Shown here one piece after another: positions 1 to 5,949 of a stretch of DNA of 6,929 nt (positions are counted from its first letter, which is position 1; every line of letters starts with the position of its first letter). Source of the DNA: Acidimicrobiia bacterium (lineage in GTDB: Bacteria > Actinomycetota > Acidimicrobiia > IMCC26256 > JACDBD01). The stretch spans positions 1-6,929 of the forward strand of contig JAPSGP010000156.1 in NCBI GenBank assembly GCA_031177445.1, given 5' to 3'. Made by a program: the position numbers and the translations under genes. The notes under the pieces were generated by a model that did not search any database, had not been told where the DNA came from, and saw only the letters and a list, made by a program, of their open reading frames with translations.

Positions 1-505
1 CTTCCGGGACGGCCTGGGCCCTGCCGGAAGTCATCTCCCAGGTGAGCATGATCAGCAGACCGAACGGCAGGACGGGGAGATAGGGGTTCCACGGGTCGCG
101 CAGGAAGTCGGCACCGAGCGATCGCACGAGCAGCGCGCAGCCCACCGCGGTGATCAGCATGAGCGGAGTCCCACCGCGGCGGCGCGCGATGACCACCATC
201 CCGGCGATCGCAAGGCCGTTCACGAGGAGCGCGCCGAGCGGTAGCCCGATGGCGCGTTCACCCACCACCCGATAGGGAAAGGCGAGCACGTAGAACTCGG
301 CCGGACCGGGATGGCTCCAGCCGTCGCGTGAGTAGAGGCCGGTCAGTACCGGATGCCGGCCGACGTCGCGGGTCTTGAGCTCGATGAGCGCGGTGTCGGA
401 GATCGGCGTGTAGTCGTCGCCGACCGCGACGACCAGCACGACGGCGGCCACGACGAGCGGCGCCAGCAGCAGTGGCAACGGCAGTGCCAGCGCCAGCCGA
501 CGCAC
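1..505 (-). CDS. Polytopic membrane protein, possibly GT-C glycosyltransferase-like (3' part beyond window)
   Basis: The first 168 codons are visible, with no stop before base 1. The GTG start directly follows an in-frame TGA, so no earlier start is possible in this frame; there is no good Shine-Dalgarno upstream. Residues 1-3 (MRR) are basic and residues 4-28 form a strongly hydrophobic helix. Residues 30-80 form a polar loop with D37, E42, RD (46-47), H51-P52, YSR (58-60), GW (62-63) and HPGP (65-68). Two more hydrophobic stretches lie at about 86-107 and 114-127, then a DPWNP motif (137-141) and another hydrophobic run (143-156). A long first loop with acidic residues after helix 1 recalls GT-C membrane glycosyltransferases, and similar motifs recur in uncharacterised actinobacterial membrane proteins as I remember them. 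Function is inferred and weak; membrane location is secure. It lies 71 bases after the binding-protein gene on the same strand and may be the last visible member of that operon. Confidence 0.72.
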   Translation of the reverse strand, partial: MRRLALALPLPLLLAPLVVAAVVLVVAVGDDYTPISDTALIELKTRDVGRHPVLTGLYSRDGWSHPGPAEFYVLAFPYRVVGERAIGLPLGALLVNGLAIAGMVVIARRRGGTPLMLITAVGCALLVRSLGADFLRDPWNPYLPVLPFGLLIMLTWEMTSGRAQAVPE

Positions 506-576
506 TCAGGCATCGTGGAGGCCGAACCTGAAGAGTCGTTCAGAGAACCGTGAGTGTTCGGTGAGAAACGCCTGCG

Positions 577-1917
577 TCAGCTCGTGGCGTGCATCCGGTT
601 CGACGGCCACTCGGGCCGGTAGTAGCCGTCGAAGCGCAGCTCGCCGCCACGCAGCTCGCGGATGGTGAGGAAGTCGCCCTTGTAGCCCTTGTGGTCGCCC
701 GGACCGAACTGCACGTAGGTGGAGGGCCCGCCGTTCGTGGCCGGCATCCACCGGATGCGCTCGAGCCCGTCGCGCACGTGGCGGGGCGTTGGGATGGCGG
801 CGTTGGCGATGCCGTGAATGGCGGCGCGGGCCGTGTCGTAGGCGAGCGCGACCACGACGTTGCGGGTACGGCGGCCGAATCTGCCCTCGAAGCGGCCGAC
901 CATGGCCTCGTAGTTCGGGTTGGCGCCGTCCTCGCCCAGCTGATCCACGCCGTGCCAGCCCTCCAGGCCCTCGGCCCACTTGTTCGAGTTCGAATAGAAC
1001 ATGAACGCGGTGCCCATCACCCGCGGCGGATCCCAGTCGAGGGCGCGGAACGCCTCGGCGAAGTGGAACGTCGAGTAGCCGTAGCCGCCGTAGTAGAGGC
1101 CCTGGGTCCCCATCTCGCGCATCTCGGCGAGATGCTCCTTCAGGTTGCGCGGATTGGGCTCGAGCTTCACCTCGCGCGTGATCGTGAGCCCGAGCCGGAT
1201 CGCCTCGTCACGGAAGAAGTCGGCGTAGTCGCGCCCCGACGAGCCCACCTCCCAGAACATGCCGACCTTCTCGAGGCCTTGCTGGGAGAGCCAGTTGGCG
1301 CACATGACGCCCTCAGTGGGGATGTCGCCGTTGGCGACCGTGAAGCAGTAGTCGCTGGCGAAGCGGTGGGCGCCGGTCCAGCCGATGACGGACACGCCGG
1401 TCTCGTCGGCGATGGGCTGCAGCGTGAGGCAGTTGTCGGAGATCATCGGGCCCAGGATGACCACGCACCCCTGCTCGACGAGCCAGTGGTAGCCGGCGAT
1501 CATCTTGCGGTAGTTCTCCCGGGGCAGGCCGCGGGCGTCGGCGGTGACGATGGCCACCGGGCTGCGGCCCCACACCCCTTCGTTCAGCGCGTCCTCGAGA
1601 GCAAGGATCGTCGGGTCGATCCAGTCGGCGAGCAGCTGACCGAGGTCCATGTCGACGAGGATCCCGATCTTCACCGGCTCGAACGGGTCCCCTTGGGTGG
1701 CGAGGCCGCGCGTCGGCGGGTACACCACGATCTCGGCGACTGCCTTCTCGGTCGCGGACCCGCCGCCCTGGTACCACTGCTCGCCCGCCCCGCCGGCACC
1801 CTCGAGGTAGGAGCTGGTGCCGAACGGGACGCTGCACACCGCGCGATCGGGCTGGGCGATCCCGTGGTCGGCCGGCGCCGGGAACATCCGCTCCGCATAC
1901 CGGTACTCCTCACCCAT
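577..1917 (-). CDS. Type I periplasmic-binding-fold protein (LivJ/AmiC-like ABC substrate-binding family), no visible signal peptide
   Basis: This 446-residue protein resembles the Leu/Ile/Val-binding (Peripla_BP_6) family, which binds small ligands between two Rossmann-like lobes. The fold starts at about residue 82 with strand VKIGILVD, then LADWIDPTILALEDALN, a strand AIVTAD (122-127), VVILGPMISDNC (152-163), GVSVIGWTG (174-182), a lobe crossover near 215-250, and YYGGYGYSTFHFAEAF (275-290), typical order for this family. Residues 1-80 are polar and glycine-rich, with neither a hydrophobic signal segment nor a lipobox, which is unusual for a transporter component. The ATG at 1917 is chosen because GGGGGG lies 7 bases upstream; an in-frame ATG at 1944 has no ribosome site and would not add a signal peptide either. 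The gene follows the P450 stop by 43 bases. No ABC permease or ATPase gene is in the window. It could be a cytoplasmic ligand sensor like AmiC, or a transporter subunit exported in some other way. Confidence 0.85.
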   Translation of the reverse strand: MGEEYRYAERMFPAPADHGIAQPDRAVCSVPFGTSSYLEGAGGAGEQWYQGGGSATEKAVAEIVVYPPTRGLATQGDPFEPVKIGILVDMDLGQLLADWIDPTILALEDALNEGVWGRSPVAIVTADARGLPRENYRKMIAGYHWLVEQGCVVILGPMISDNCLTLQPIADETGVSVIGWTGAHRFASDYCFTVANGDIPTEGVMCANWLSQQGLEKVGMFWEVGSSGRDYADFFRDEAIRLGLTITREVKLEPNPRNLKEHLAEMREMGTQGLYYGGYGYSTFHFAEAFRALDWDPPRVMGTAFMFYSNSNKWAEGLEGWHGVDQLGEDGANPNYEAMVGRFEGRFGRRTRNVVVALAYDTARAAIHGIANAAIPTPRHVRDGLERIRWMPATNGGPSTYVQFGPGDHKGYKGDFLTIRELRGGELRFDGYYRPEWPSNRMHATS

Positions 1918-1924
1918 GGCTGTT

Positions 1925-1930
1925 CCCCCC
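1925..1930 (-). promoter_or_regulatory. Ribosome binding site of the binding-fold protein gene
   Basis: On the minus strand, AAAAGGGGGG is followed by AACAGCC and the ATG at 1917. This purine-rich run is the only ribosome-site-like sequence near the candidate starts and decides for 1917 over the in-frame ATG at 1944 and the open frame that runs back into the P450 gene. Confidence 0.65.
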
Positions 1931-1960
1931 TTTTGATCGCCCATTGACGCATTTAGCGGG

Positions 1961-3154
1961 CTACGTGTCGACCACGATCGGGACCTTCGAGTAGCCGCGG
2001 ACGGTGCTGGTGTGGAGCCGGACCGCTTGGTCGTGTTCGACCTCCCAGGTCGGGAAACGCGCCAGCGTCTCCTCGAGCGCGACCCGGCCCTCGAGCCGCG
2101 CGAGCGCGGCGCCAATGCAGAAGTGGATGCCGTGGCCGAACGAGACGTGGTGGTCGATGTGGCGATGGACGTCGAACCGATCAGCGTCCGGGAACTTGCG
2201 CTCGTCGCGACCGGCCGACCCCGTGAGGAGCAGCACCTTCGATTCCGGCTCCAGCTTCTCGCCGTGCAGCTCGACCGGCTGCAAGACCCAGCGGCCCTGG
2301 ACCGGTGACGGCGCCTCGTAGCGCAGCAGCTCCTCGATCGCGTTCGGGATGCGGGACGGATCGGCGACGAGGTCGGCGCGCTGGTCCGGGTGCGCGGCGA
2401 GGAGGACAGCGGTCCAGCCGAGCAGCCGCCCGACCGTCTCCGTCCCCGCGCTGATCAGGAGGTTGGCGAACGTCGTGCTCTCCTCCAGCGTGAGGGTGCG
2501 CACGGTCCCGTCGTCCTCGGTCACCTGCGCGTGCAAGAGCGCGGTCATGAGGTCGTCCTGCGGAACGTCCTGGCGCGCTCGCATCTGCTCGGTCAGGTAA
2601 CCGTTGAGCTCGATCTGCGCCTGCAGCGAGACGTCGTTCACCATCCCGACGCCCGGCTCGATGTGGAAGACCTGGTCGATGTGCTCGAGCACCCACGGCT
2701 GATCGCCCGGCGGGACCCCGAAGAGCGCGGAGATGACCCGAGACGGCAGACGCGCTCCGAAGTCCTTCAGATAGTCGAACGAAGCCGCGTCGCGCTGGGC
2801 GTCGAGCATCTCGGCGCAGAGGTCGCGCACCGTGGGCTCGAGGTCGGCGACGCGGCGCGGCGTGAACGCGCGCGAGACGAGGGACCGCAGCCGCGTGTGC
2901 TCGGGCGGGTCCATGAAGATGAGCCCCACCTGGCGAAGAGGCTCCGGGCCCATGAACTCGAGCACGGTGCCGTGCGCGGAGCTGAACGTGGCGGTGTCGC
3001 GGCTCGCCGACTCCACGTCGTCGTAGCGGCTCAACGCATAGAAGTCGTAGCGATCGTTGTAGTAGAGCGGCGCATCGTCACGCATGCGGCGCCAGACGTC
3101 GTGGGGGTCGGCGTCGACCTCCTCGTCGAAGGGGTCCCAGTACAAGTCGGTCAT
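1961..3154 (-). CDS. Cytochrome P450 monooxygenase
   Basis: A full-length soluble bacterial class I type P450 of 397 residues, a haem-thiolate monooxygenase that needs electrons from a ferredoxin and its reductase. All hallmarks are present: helix C HTRLR (86-90), helix I oxygen-activation motif AGTET (236-240), helix K ExxR (E275, R278), and the haem-binding loop F339-G-x-G-x-H-x-C-x-G with Cys346 as the axial thiolate ligand. There is no membrane anchor, so it should be cytosolic. The ATG overlaps the hydrolase stop as ATGA, and an AAGGAGG ribosome site sits 10 bases upstream, inside the end of the hydrolase gene. No ferredoxin or reductase is in the window, so redox partners must be encoded elsewhere. 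The CYP family and substrate cannot be assigned by reading; related actinobacterial enzymes act on sterols, terpenes, fatty acids and aromatic compounds. Confidence 0.97.
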   Translation of the reverse strand: MTDLYWDPFDEEVDADPHDVWRRMRDDAPLYYNDRYDFYALSRYDDVESASRDTATFSSAHGTVLEFMGPEPLRQVGLIFMDPPEHTRLRSLVSRAFTPRRVADLEPTVRDLCAEMLDAQRDAASFDYLKDFGARLPSRVISALFGVPPGDQPWVLEHIDQVFHIEPGVGMVNDVSLQAQIELNGYLTEQMRARQDVPQDDLMTALLHAQVTEDDGTVRTLTLEESTTFANLLISAGTETVGRLLGWTAVLLAAHPDQRADLVADPSRIPNAIEELLRYEAPSPVQGRWVLQPVELHGEKLEPESKVLLLTGSAGRDERKFPDADRFDVHRHIDHHVSFGHGIHFCIGAALARLEGRVALEETLARFPTWEVEHDQAVRLHTSTVRGYSKVPIVVDT

Positions 3155-3921
3155 GTTGACGCTGCCTCCTTGGAGGCGATCCGCTCGAGGATCGCCGCGA
3201 ACAGTTCGGGGTGCGTCACGGCGGGGATGTGGCCGGTGTCGACCTCGATCACGTCGACGGGATTGGGCAGCCGGCCGATCATCTCGTCCTGGAGCTCAGG
3301 CGACACGGGTCGGTCGCGCAAATGCTTGACGTAGGTGACCGGGATATCGCTGACCGCGGCCCACGACACCGGCTGGAAGTAGAAGTTCATGGAGTCGCGC
3401 ACACACCGAACGGGATCGACGACGAACGCGAGCAGGGCGTCGTCGAGCGGGTCGCCGCCGTAGGAGGTGCGCGCGGTCTCCGGGTCGTCGGGTGGGCCCG
3501 GCGTCTGCAGCACCCAACCGTCGCGACGAGCGGCTTCGATTCCCATGAGCACGCGCTCGCGATGCGACTGCTTCATCGCCTCGAGCCCCATCCCGCCCTC
3601 GGACGGCACCGACGCCGCCGACAGCACGATGTGACGCACCCGCGGGGCGAGCGCGGCGGCGACGCCGGGCGCGAACAGGCCCCCGGACGAGTGCGCCACT
3701 AGGATCACGTCGCCGAACTGCGCCGCCTCGACATCCTCGAGGATCGAGGCGACGCCGTCGTCGACGGTCAGCGCCATGGGATCGAACGGCTTGTCGCCTC
3801 GTCCCGGCAGGTCGACCGCCAGCGCGGGCGCGGCAAGGAGCGGGACGAGCCGGTCCCAGAACGCTCCCGACATGCCGCCGCCATGGACGAGGACGAACGC
3901 CGGTCCCGGAACCTGACTCAC
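3151..3921 (-). CDS. Alpha/beta hydrolase (esterase/lyase type)
   Basis: A 256-residue single-domain alpha/beta hydrolase, the normal length for the esterase and hydroxynitrile-lyase-like group. Visible parts: strand FVLVHGGG (9-16) with the oxyanion-hole HGGG; the DLPGRG turn (37-42); the nucleophile elbow AHSSG with Ser78, where the usual first Gly is Ala76; a likely acid Asp203 in HLRDRPVSP; and the catalytic His231 in DTGHIP. A cap region lies about 104-185. There is no signal peptide, so the protein is cytosolic. The start is GTG at 3921, with AGGA near by and a -10-like TAGGAT six bases upstream (see the promoter entry). It is first in the operon and overlaps the P450 start by four bases, so the two proteins are probably made together. 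The reaction could be hydrolysis of an ester, lactone or thioester, or a lyase step; the substrate is unknown. Confidence 0.92.
   Translation of the reverse strand: MSQVPGPAFVLVHGGGMSGAFWDRLVPLLAAPALAVDLPGRGDKPFDPMALTVDDGVASILEDVEAAQFGDVILVAHSSGGLFAPGVAAALAPRVRHIVLSAASVPSEGGMGLEAMKQSHRERVLMGIEAARRDGWVLQTPGPPDDPETARTSYGGDPLDDALLAFVVDPVRCVRDSMNFYFQPVSWAAVSDIPVTYVKHLRDRPVSPELQDEMIGRLPNPVDVIEVDTGHIPAVTHPELFAAILERIASKEAAST
3164..3177 (-). promoter_or_regulatory. P450 Shine-Dalgarno within a short hairpin at the end of the hydrolase gene
   Basis: The minus-strand sequence GCCTCCAAGGAGGC contains a strong AAGGAGG ribosome site, 10 bases before the P450 ATG. Its two halves pair as GCCTC/GAGGC around a CAAG loop, so the ribosome site itself is part of the stem. 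It encodes the hydrolase residues near ASKEA. A ribosome finishing the hydrolase would open the stem, which fits translational coupling; this regulatory reading is inference. Confidence 0.55.
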
Positions 3922-3927
3922 CGTCAG

Positions 3928-3933
3928 ATCCTA
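3928..3933 (-). promoter_or_regulatory. Candidate -10 element of the hydrolase-P450 operon (possible leaderless start)
   Basis: On the minus strand TAGGAT matches the TAnnnT pattern of actinobacterial housekeeping promoters. It is followed by exactly six bases (CTGACG) and then the GTG start at 3921, the spacing expected if transcription begins at the start codon itself. No convincing -35 hexamer is seen. The same bases also offer AGGA as a weak ribosome site, so a leadered message from a promoter further up is possible. Confidence 0.4.
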
Positions 3934-3949
3934 GGCATTTGGCGGGTGC

Positions 3950-3955
3950 TAGCGT
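3950..3955 (+). promoter_or_regulatory. Candidate -10 element of the lipoprotein gene
   Basis: TAGCGT within TGCTAGCGT fits TAnnnT and lies 33 bases before the preferred ATG at 3989. A transcript starting about seven bases downstream would have a leader of roughly 25 bases. No -35 match is seen at the usual distance. The call rests on pattern and position only. Confidence 0.35.
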
Positions 3956-3988
3956 GCCGGGCGGGCAGCCGGAGTGTCGGGGGCGTCG

Positions 3989-5122
3989 ATGCGGCACCGG
4001 CGGATCGCAGCGCTGAGCGTTGGCGTCCTTGCGCTCGCGGCGGGGCTCGCTGCCTGCCAGCCACCGGTGACGCCCGTCCCGCCGAACTCGCCCGTCCTCG
4101 CGGTCAATCGGAGCTTCATCTCCGGGCTCTCCAATCCGTGGGACGTCGGGTTCGTCGGCGACGGCACGATGTTCTTCACCCAGCGCCACGGCCCGATCAG
4201 CGTGCGCCTCACGAACGGGACCGTGCGCCAGCTCGCGTCACCGGCGGACGTCGTCGCGGTCAACGAGAGCGGCATGCTCGGGCTCGCCGTCGACCCGAAC
4301 TTCGGCTCGAACCGTCGCATCTACACGTGCTTCTCGTCGAACCTCTCGGGCGGCAACGACAACCGGCTCGTGCGCTGGGTGGTCGATGCCGCCTTCACCA
4401 CACTGCTGAACCGCGCCGACATCGTCACCGGACTGCCGTACAACACCTTCCACGACGGGTGTCGGCCGCGCTTCGGCCCCGACGGGTTCCTGTACGTCGG
4501 TACCGGCGACGCCGGCGTGGGCACGAGCCCGCAGAGCGGAACCTCGCTCGGCGGCAAGGTGCTACGGGTCGACACCAACGGCAACGCCGCGCCCGGCAAC
4601 GCGCCCCCTGCGGGGTTCGACGCCCGCATCTACAACTTCGGCCACCGCAACGTGCAGGGCATCGCGTTCCGTGGCAGCGACTCGATCGGGGTGTCGATCG
4701 AGCACGGGCCCGACCGGGACGACGAGGCGAACCGAATCCTCAACGGCGCCAACTACGGCTGGGACCCGGTGCCGGGGTACAACCAGTCGGTCCCGATGAC
4801 CAACAAGAACAAGTTCCCGAACGCGGTGTCGGCGTTGTGGACCTCGGGTACGTCGACGATCGCGCCCTCGGGCGCGACCTTCCTCGCCGGCGCGCAGTGG
4901 GAGTCGTGGAACGGCGCGCTGGCGATGGCTGTCCTCAAGAACCGGCACCTGCGGCTGCTGTTCATCGACGGCAACGCGGTCCTCACCAAGCAGTCGATCG
5001 CCGATCTCGGCGCCAACGTGCCCCGGCTGCGCAGCGCGGTGCAGGGCCCGGACGGGAACCTCTACCTCGCGACCGATGTGTCCGGCGGCGGTGGCGCGAT
5101 CTGGCGGGTCGTCCCGAGCTGA
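3989..5122 (+). CDS. PQQ-dependent sugar dehydrogenase-like lipoprotein (glucose/sorbosone dehydrogenase family)
   Basis: A 377-residue exported beta-propeller protein. Residues 1-23 form a lipoprotein signal: MRHRR, a hydrophobic core, and lipobox LAAC with Cys23 as the lipid-bearing residue, so the protein should be anchored outside the membrane. Family landmarks follow in order: GLSNPWDVGF (46-55), GMLGLAVDPNF (95-105), the catalytic-type His155 in HDGCRPRFGPDG, LYVGTGDA (168-175), GGKVLRVDTNG (188-198), GHRNVQGIAF (218-227), EHGPDRDDEANRI (238-250), NYGWDPVPGY (255-264), PSG (293-295), and PRLRSAVQGPDGNLY (345-359). Known relatives such as E. coli Asd oxidise aldose sugars using PQQ and bind calcium. 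The usual HxGG reads HxGC here, with Cys158, and the only other mature Cys besides Cys23 is Cys114. The ATG at 3989 is preferred over the in-frame GTG at 3974 because it gives a compact signal peptide and GGGGG lies upstream. Sugar substrate and real PQQ use are inferred from the family. Confidence 0.9.
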   Translation: MRHRRIAALSVGVLALAAGLAACQPPVTPVPPNSPVLAVNRSFISGLSNPWDVGFVGDGTMFFTQRHGPISVRLTNGTVRQLASPADVVAVNESGMLGLAVDPNFGSNRRIYTCFSSNLSGGNDNRLVRWVVDAAFTTLLNRADIVTGLPYNTFHDGCRPRFGPDGFLYVGTGDAGVGTSPQSGTSLGGKVLRVDTNGNAAPGNAPPAGFDARIYNFGHRNVQGIAFRGSDSIGVSIEHGPDRDDEANRILNGANYGWDPVPGYNQSVPMTNKNKFPNAVSALWTSGTSTIAPSGATFLAGAQWESWNGALAMAVLKNRHLRLLFIDGNAVLTKQSIADLGANVPRLRSAVQGPDGNLYLATDVSGGGGAIWRVVPS

Positions 5123-5133
5123 TCGGACTCAGC
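5118..5133. repeat. Short inverted repeat spanning the convergent stop codons
   Basis: GCTGA and TCAGC form a perfect 5-base inverted repeat around a 6-base loop TCGGAC. The left arm carries the lipoprotein gene's TGA stop and the right arm carries the SDR gene's TGA stop on the other strand. No T-run follows on either strand, so it does not qualify as an intrinsic terminator, and at five base pairs it may be chance. Confidence 0.3.
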
Positions 5134-5923
5134 AAAAGTCGCTGCCGCCGTCGACGTTGACGTTGGCGCCGGTCATGTAGCTGTTGCGGCGCGACGCCAG
5201 GAACGCGATCACCGGGCCGATCTCCTGCGGATCGCCGGCGCGCGGGAGATGCGCGGGATGGCCGAAGTGCTCCTCGATCCCGGCCATGATCGCATACAGG
5301 TCGTCGGGATCGATCCCGACACTGCGGGCCCAGCCCTTCAGCGTCTCGGACGCGAAGCTGCCGGGCGACACCGTGTTCACGAGGATCTCGTCGGGCGCGA
5401 GCGAGATCGACAGGTTCTTCGTCACGCTCGTGACCATCGACTTCGCTGCGGTGTACGCGGTCAGCCCTGCGCTCTGGCGTTTGGTCGAGTGTGCCGACAG
5501 GTTCACGATGCGACCCCACTCCGCCTTCCGCAAGAGCGGGATGGCAGCGCGCACGCACCGGATCATGCCCATGGCGCCGACGTCGAGGGTCTCGGTCCAG
5601 TCGTCGTCGCTGAGCTCCTCGAACGCGCCGATGCCGGTCGGCCCGGCGGCATTCACGAGGATGTTGAGCTCACCCCAGCGCTGCTCGACCTCGCGGAACG
5701 CAGCGTCGACCTGGTCGCGGTCGGTGATGTCCGCTTGCAGCGGGAAGGCTTCGGGGCTGCCCAGCTCCACCAGGTGCTCGACCGTCGCGTCGAGATCGGC
5801 CTTCGTGCGGGCGAGCACCGCCACCCGGGCGCCGTCGGCCGCGAAGCACTCGGCCGCGGCCCGACCCATCCCCTGCGTGCCTCCCTGCACCACCGCCTTC
5901 GCGTCCGCCAGTCCGAGATCCAT
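5129..5923 (-). CDS. Short-chain dehydrogenase/reductase (SDR), catalytic tetrad partly altered
   Basis: A 264-residue Rossmann-fold oxidoreductase of classical SDR length. The N-terminal dinucleotide-binding loop GGTQGMG (14-20) fits TGxxxGxG with Gly in place of Thr; the second strand ends in VLARTK (36-41), where Arg39 suggests NADP(H). D64 follows strand two-three, NAAG (91-94) is the usual NNAG, and the active-site YTAAK gives Tyr157 and Lys161, with PG at 187-188 and a C-terminal GANVNVDGG (252-260). Against E. coli FabG without gaps, the catalytic Asn position holds Gly116 and the Ser position holds Ala144, with Ser143 next to it. The ATG at 5923 follows AAAGGGCGAC; the frame stays open upstream into the peptidase gene but that part is not SDR-like. 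It starts 26 bases after the peptidase stop on the same strand. It probably oxidises or reduces an alcohol/ketone; substrate unknown. Confidence 0.93.
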   Translation of the reverse strand: MDLGLADAKAVVQGGTQGMGRAAAECFAADGARVAVLARTKADLDATVEHLVELGSPEAFPLQADITDRDQVDAAFREVEQRWGELNILVNAAGPTGIGAFEELSDDDWTETLDVGAMGMIRCVRAAIPLLRKAEWGRIVNLSAHSTKRQSAGLTAYTAAKSMVTSVTKNLSISLAPDEILVNTVSPGSFASETLKGWARSVGIDPDDLYAIMAGIEEHFGHPAHLPRAGDPQEIGPVIAFLASRRNSYMTGANVNVDGGSDFC

Positions 5924-5949
5924 GTCGCCCTTTCGTCGCGCCGTCGCCG

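Noticed and set aside
522..561. Possible terminator between the binding-protein and membrane-protein genes: CCGAAC...GTTCGG enclosing CTGAA...TTCAG (minus strand)
   Set aside because: The arms are 6 and 5 bases and are separated by a 12-base one-sided bulge, and no T-run follows; it is too weak to call a terminator.
589..1947. Long open frame on the plus strand opposite the binding-fold protein gene (452 codons)
   Set aside because: The translation is Val/Gly/Ala/Arg/His-rich without any recognisable motif, while the minus strand encodes a clear family protein. Long antisense frames are expected in GC-rich coding DNA.
1918..2115. Upstream extension of the binding-fold protein into the P450 gene
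   Set aside because: The extra residues are Arg/Ser-rich shadow sequence of the P450 C-terminus; a ribosome site precedes the ATG at 1917.
2390..3334. Plus-strand open frame opposite the P450 and the end of the hydrolase
   Set aside because: It crosses the boundary of two well-supported minus-strand genes and its product looks like antisense translation, without domain motifs.
3883..5160. Plus-strand open frame overlapping the lipoprotein gene in another frame
   Set aside because: Its product is Arg/Pro-rich and low in hydrophobic core residues, whereas the frame from 3989 gives a lipobox and a complete propeller protein.
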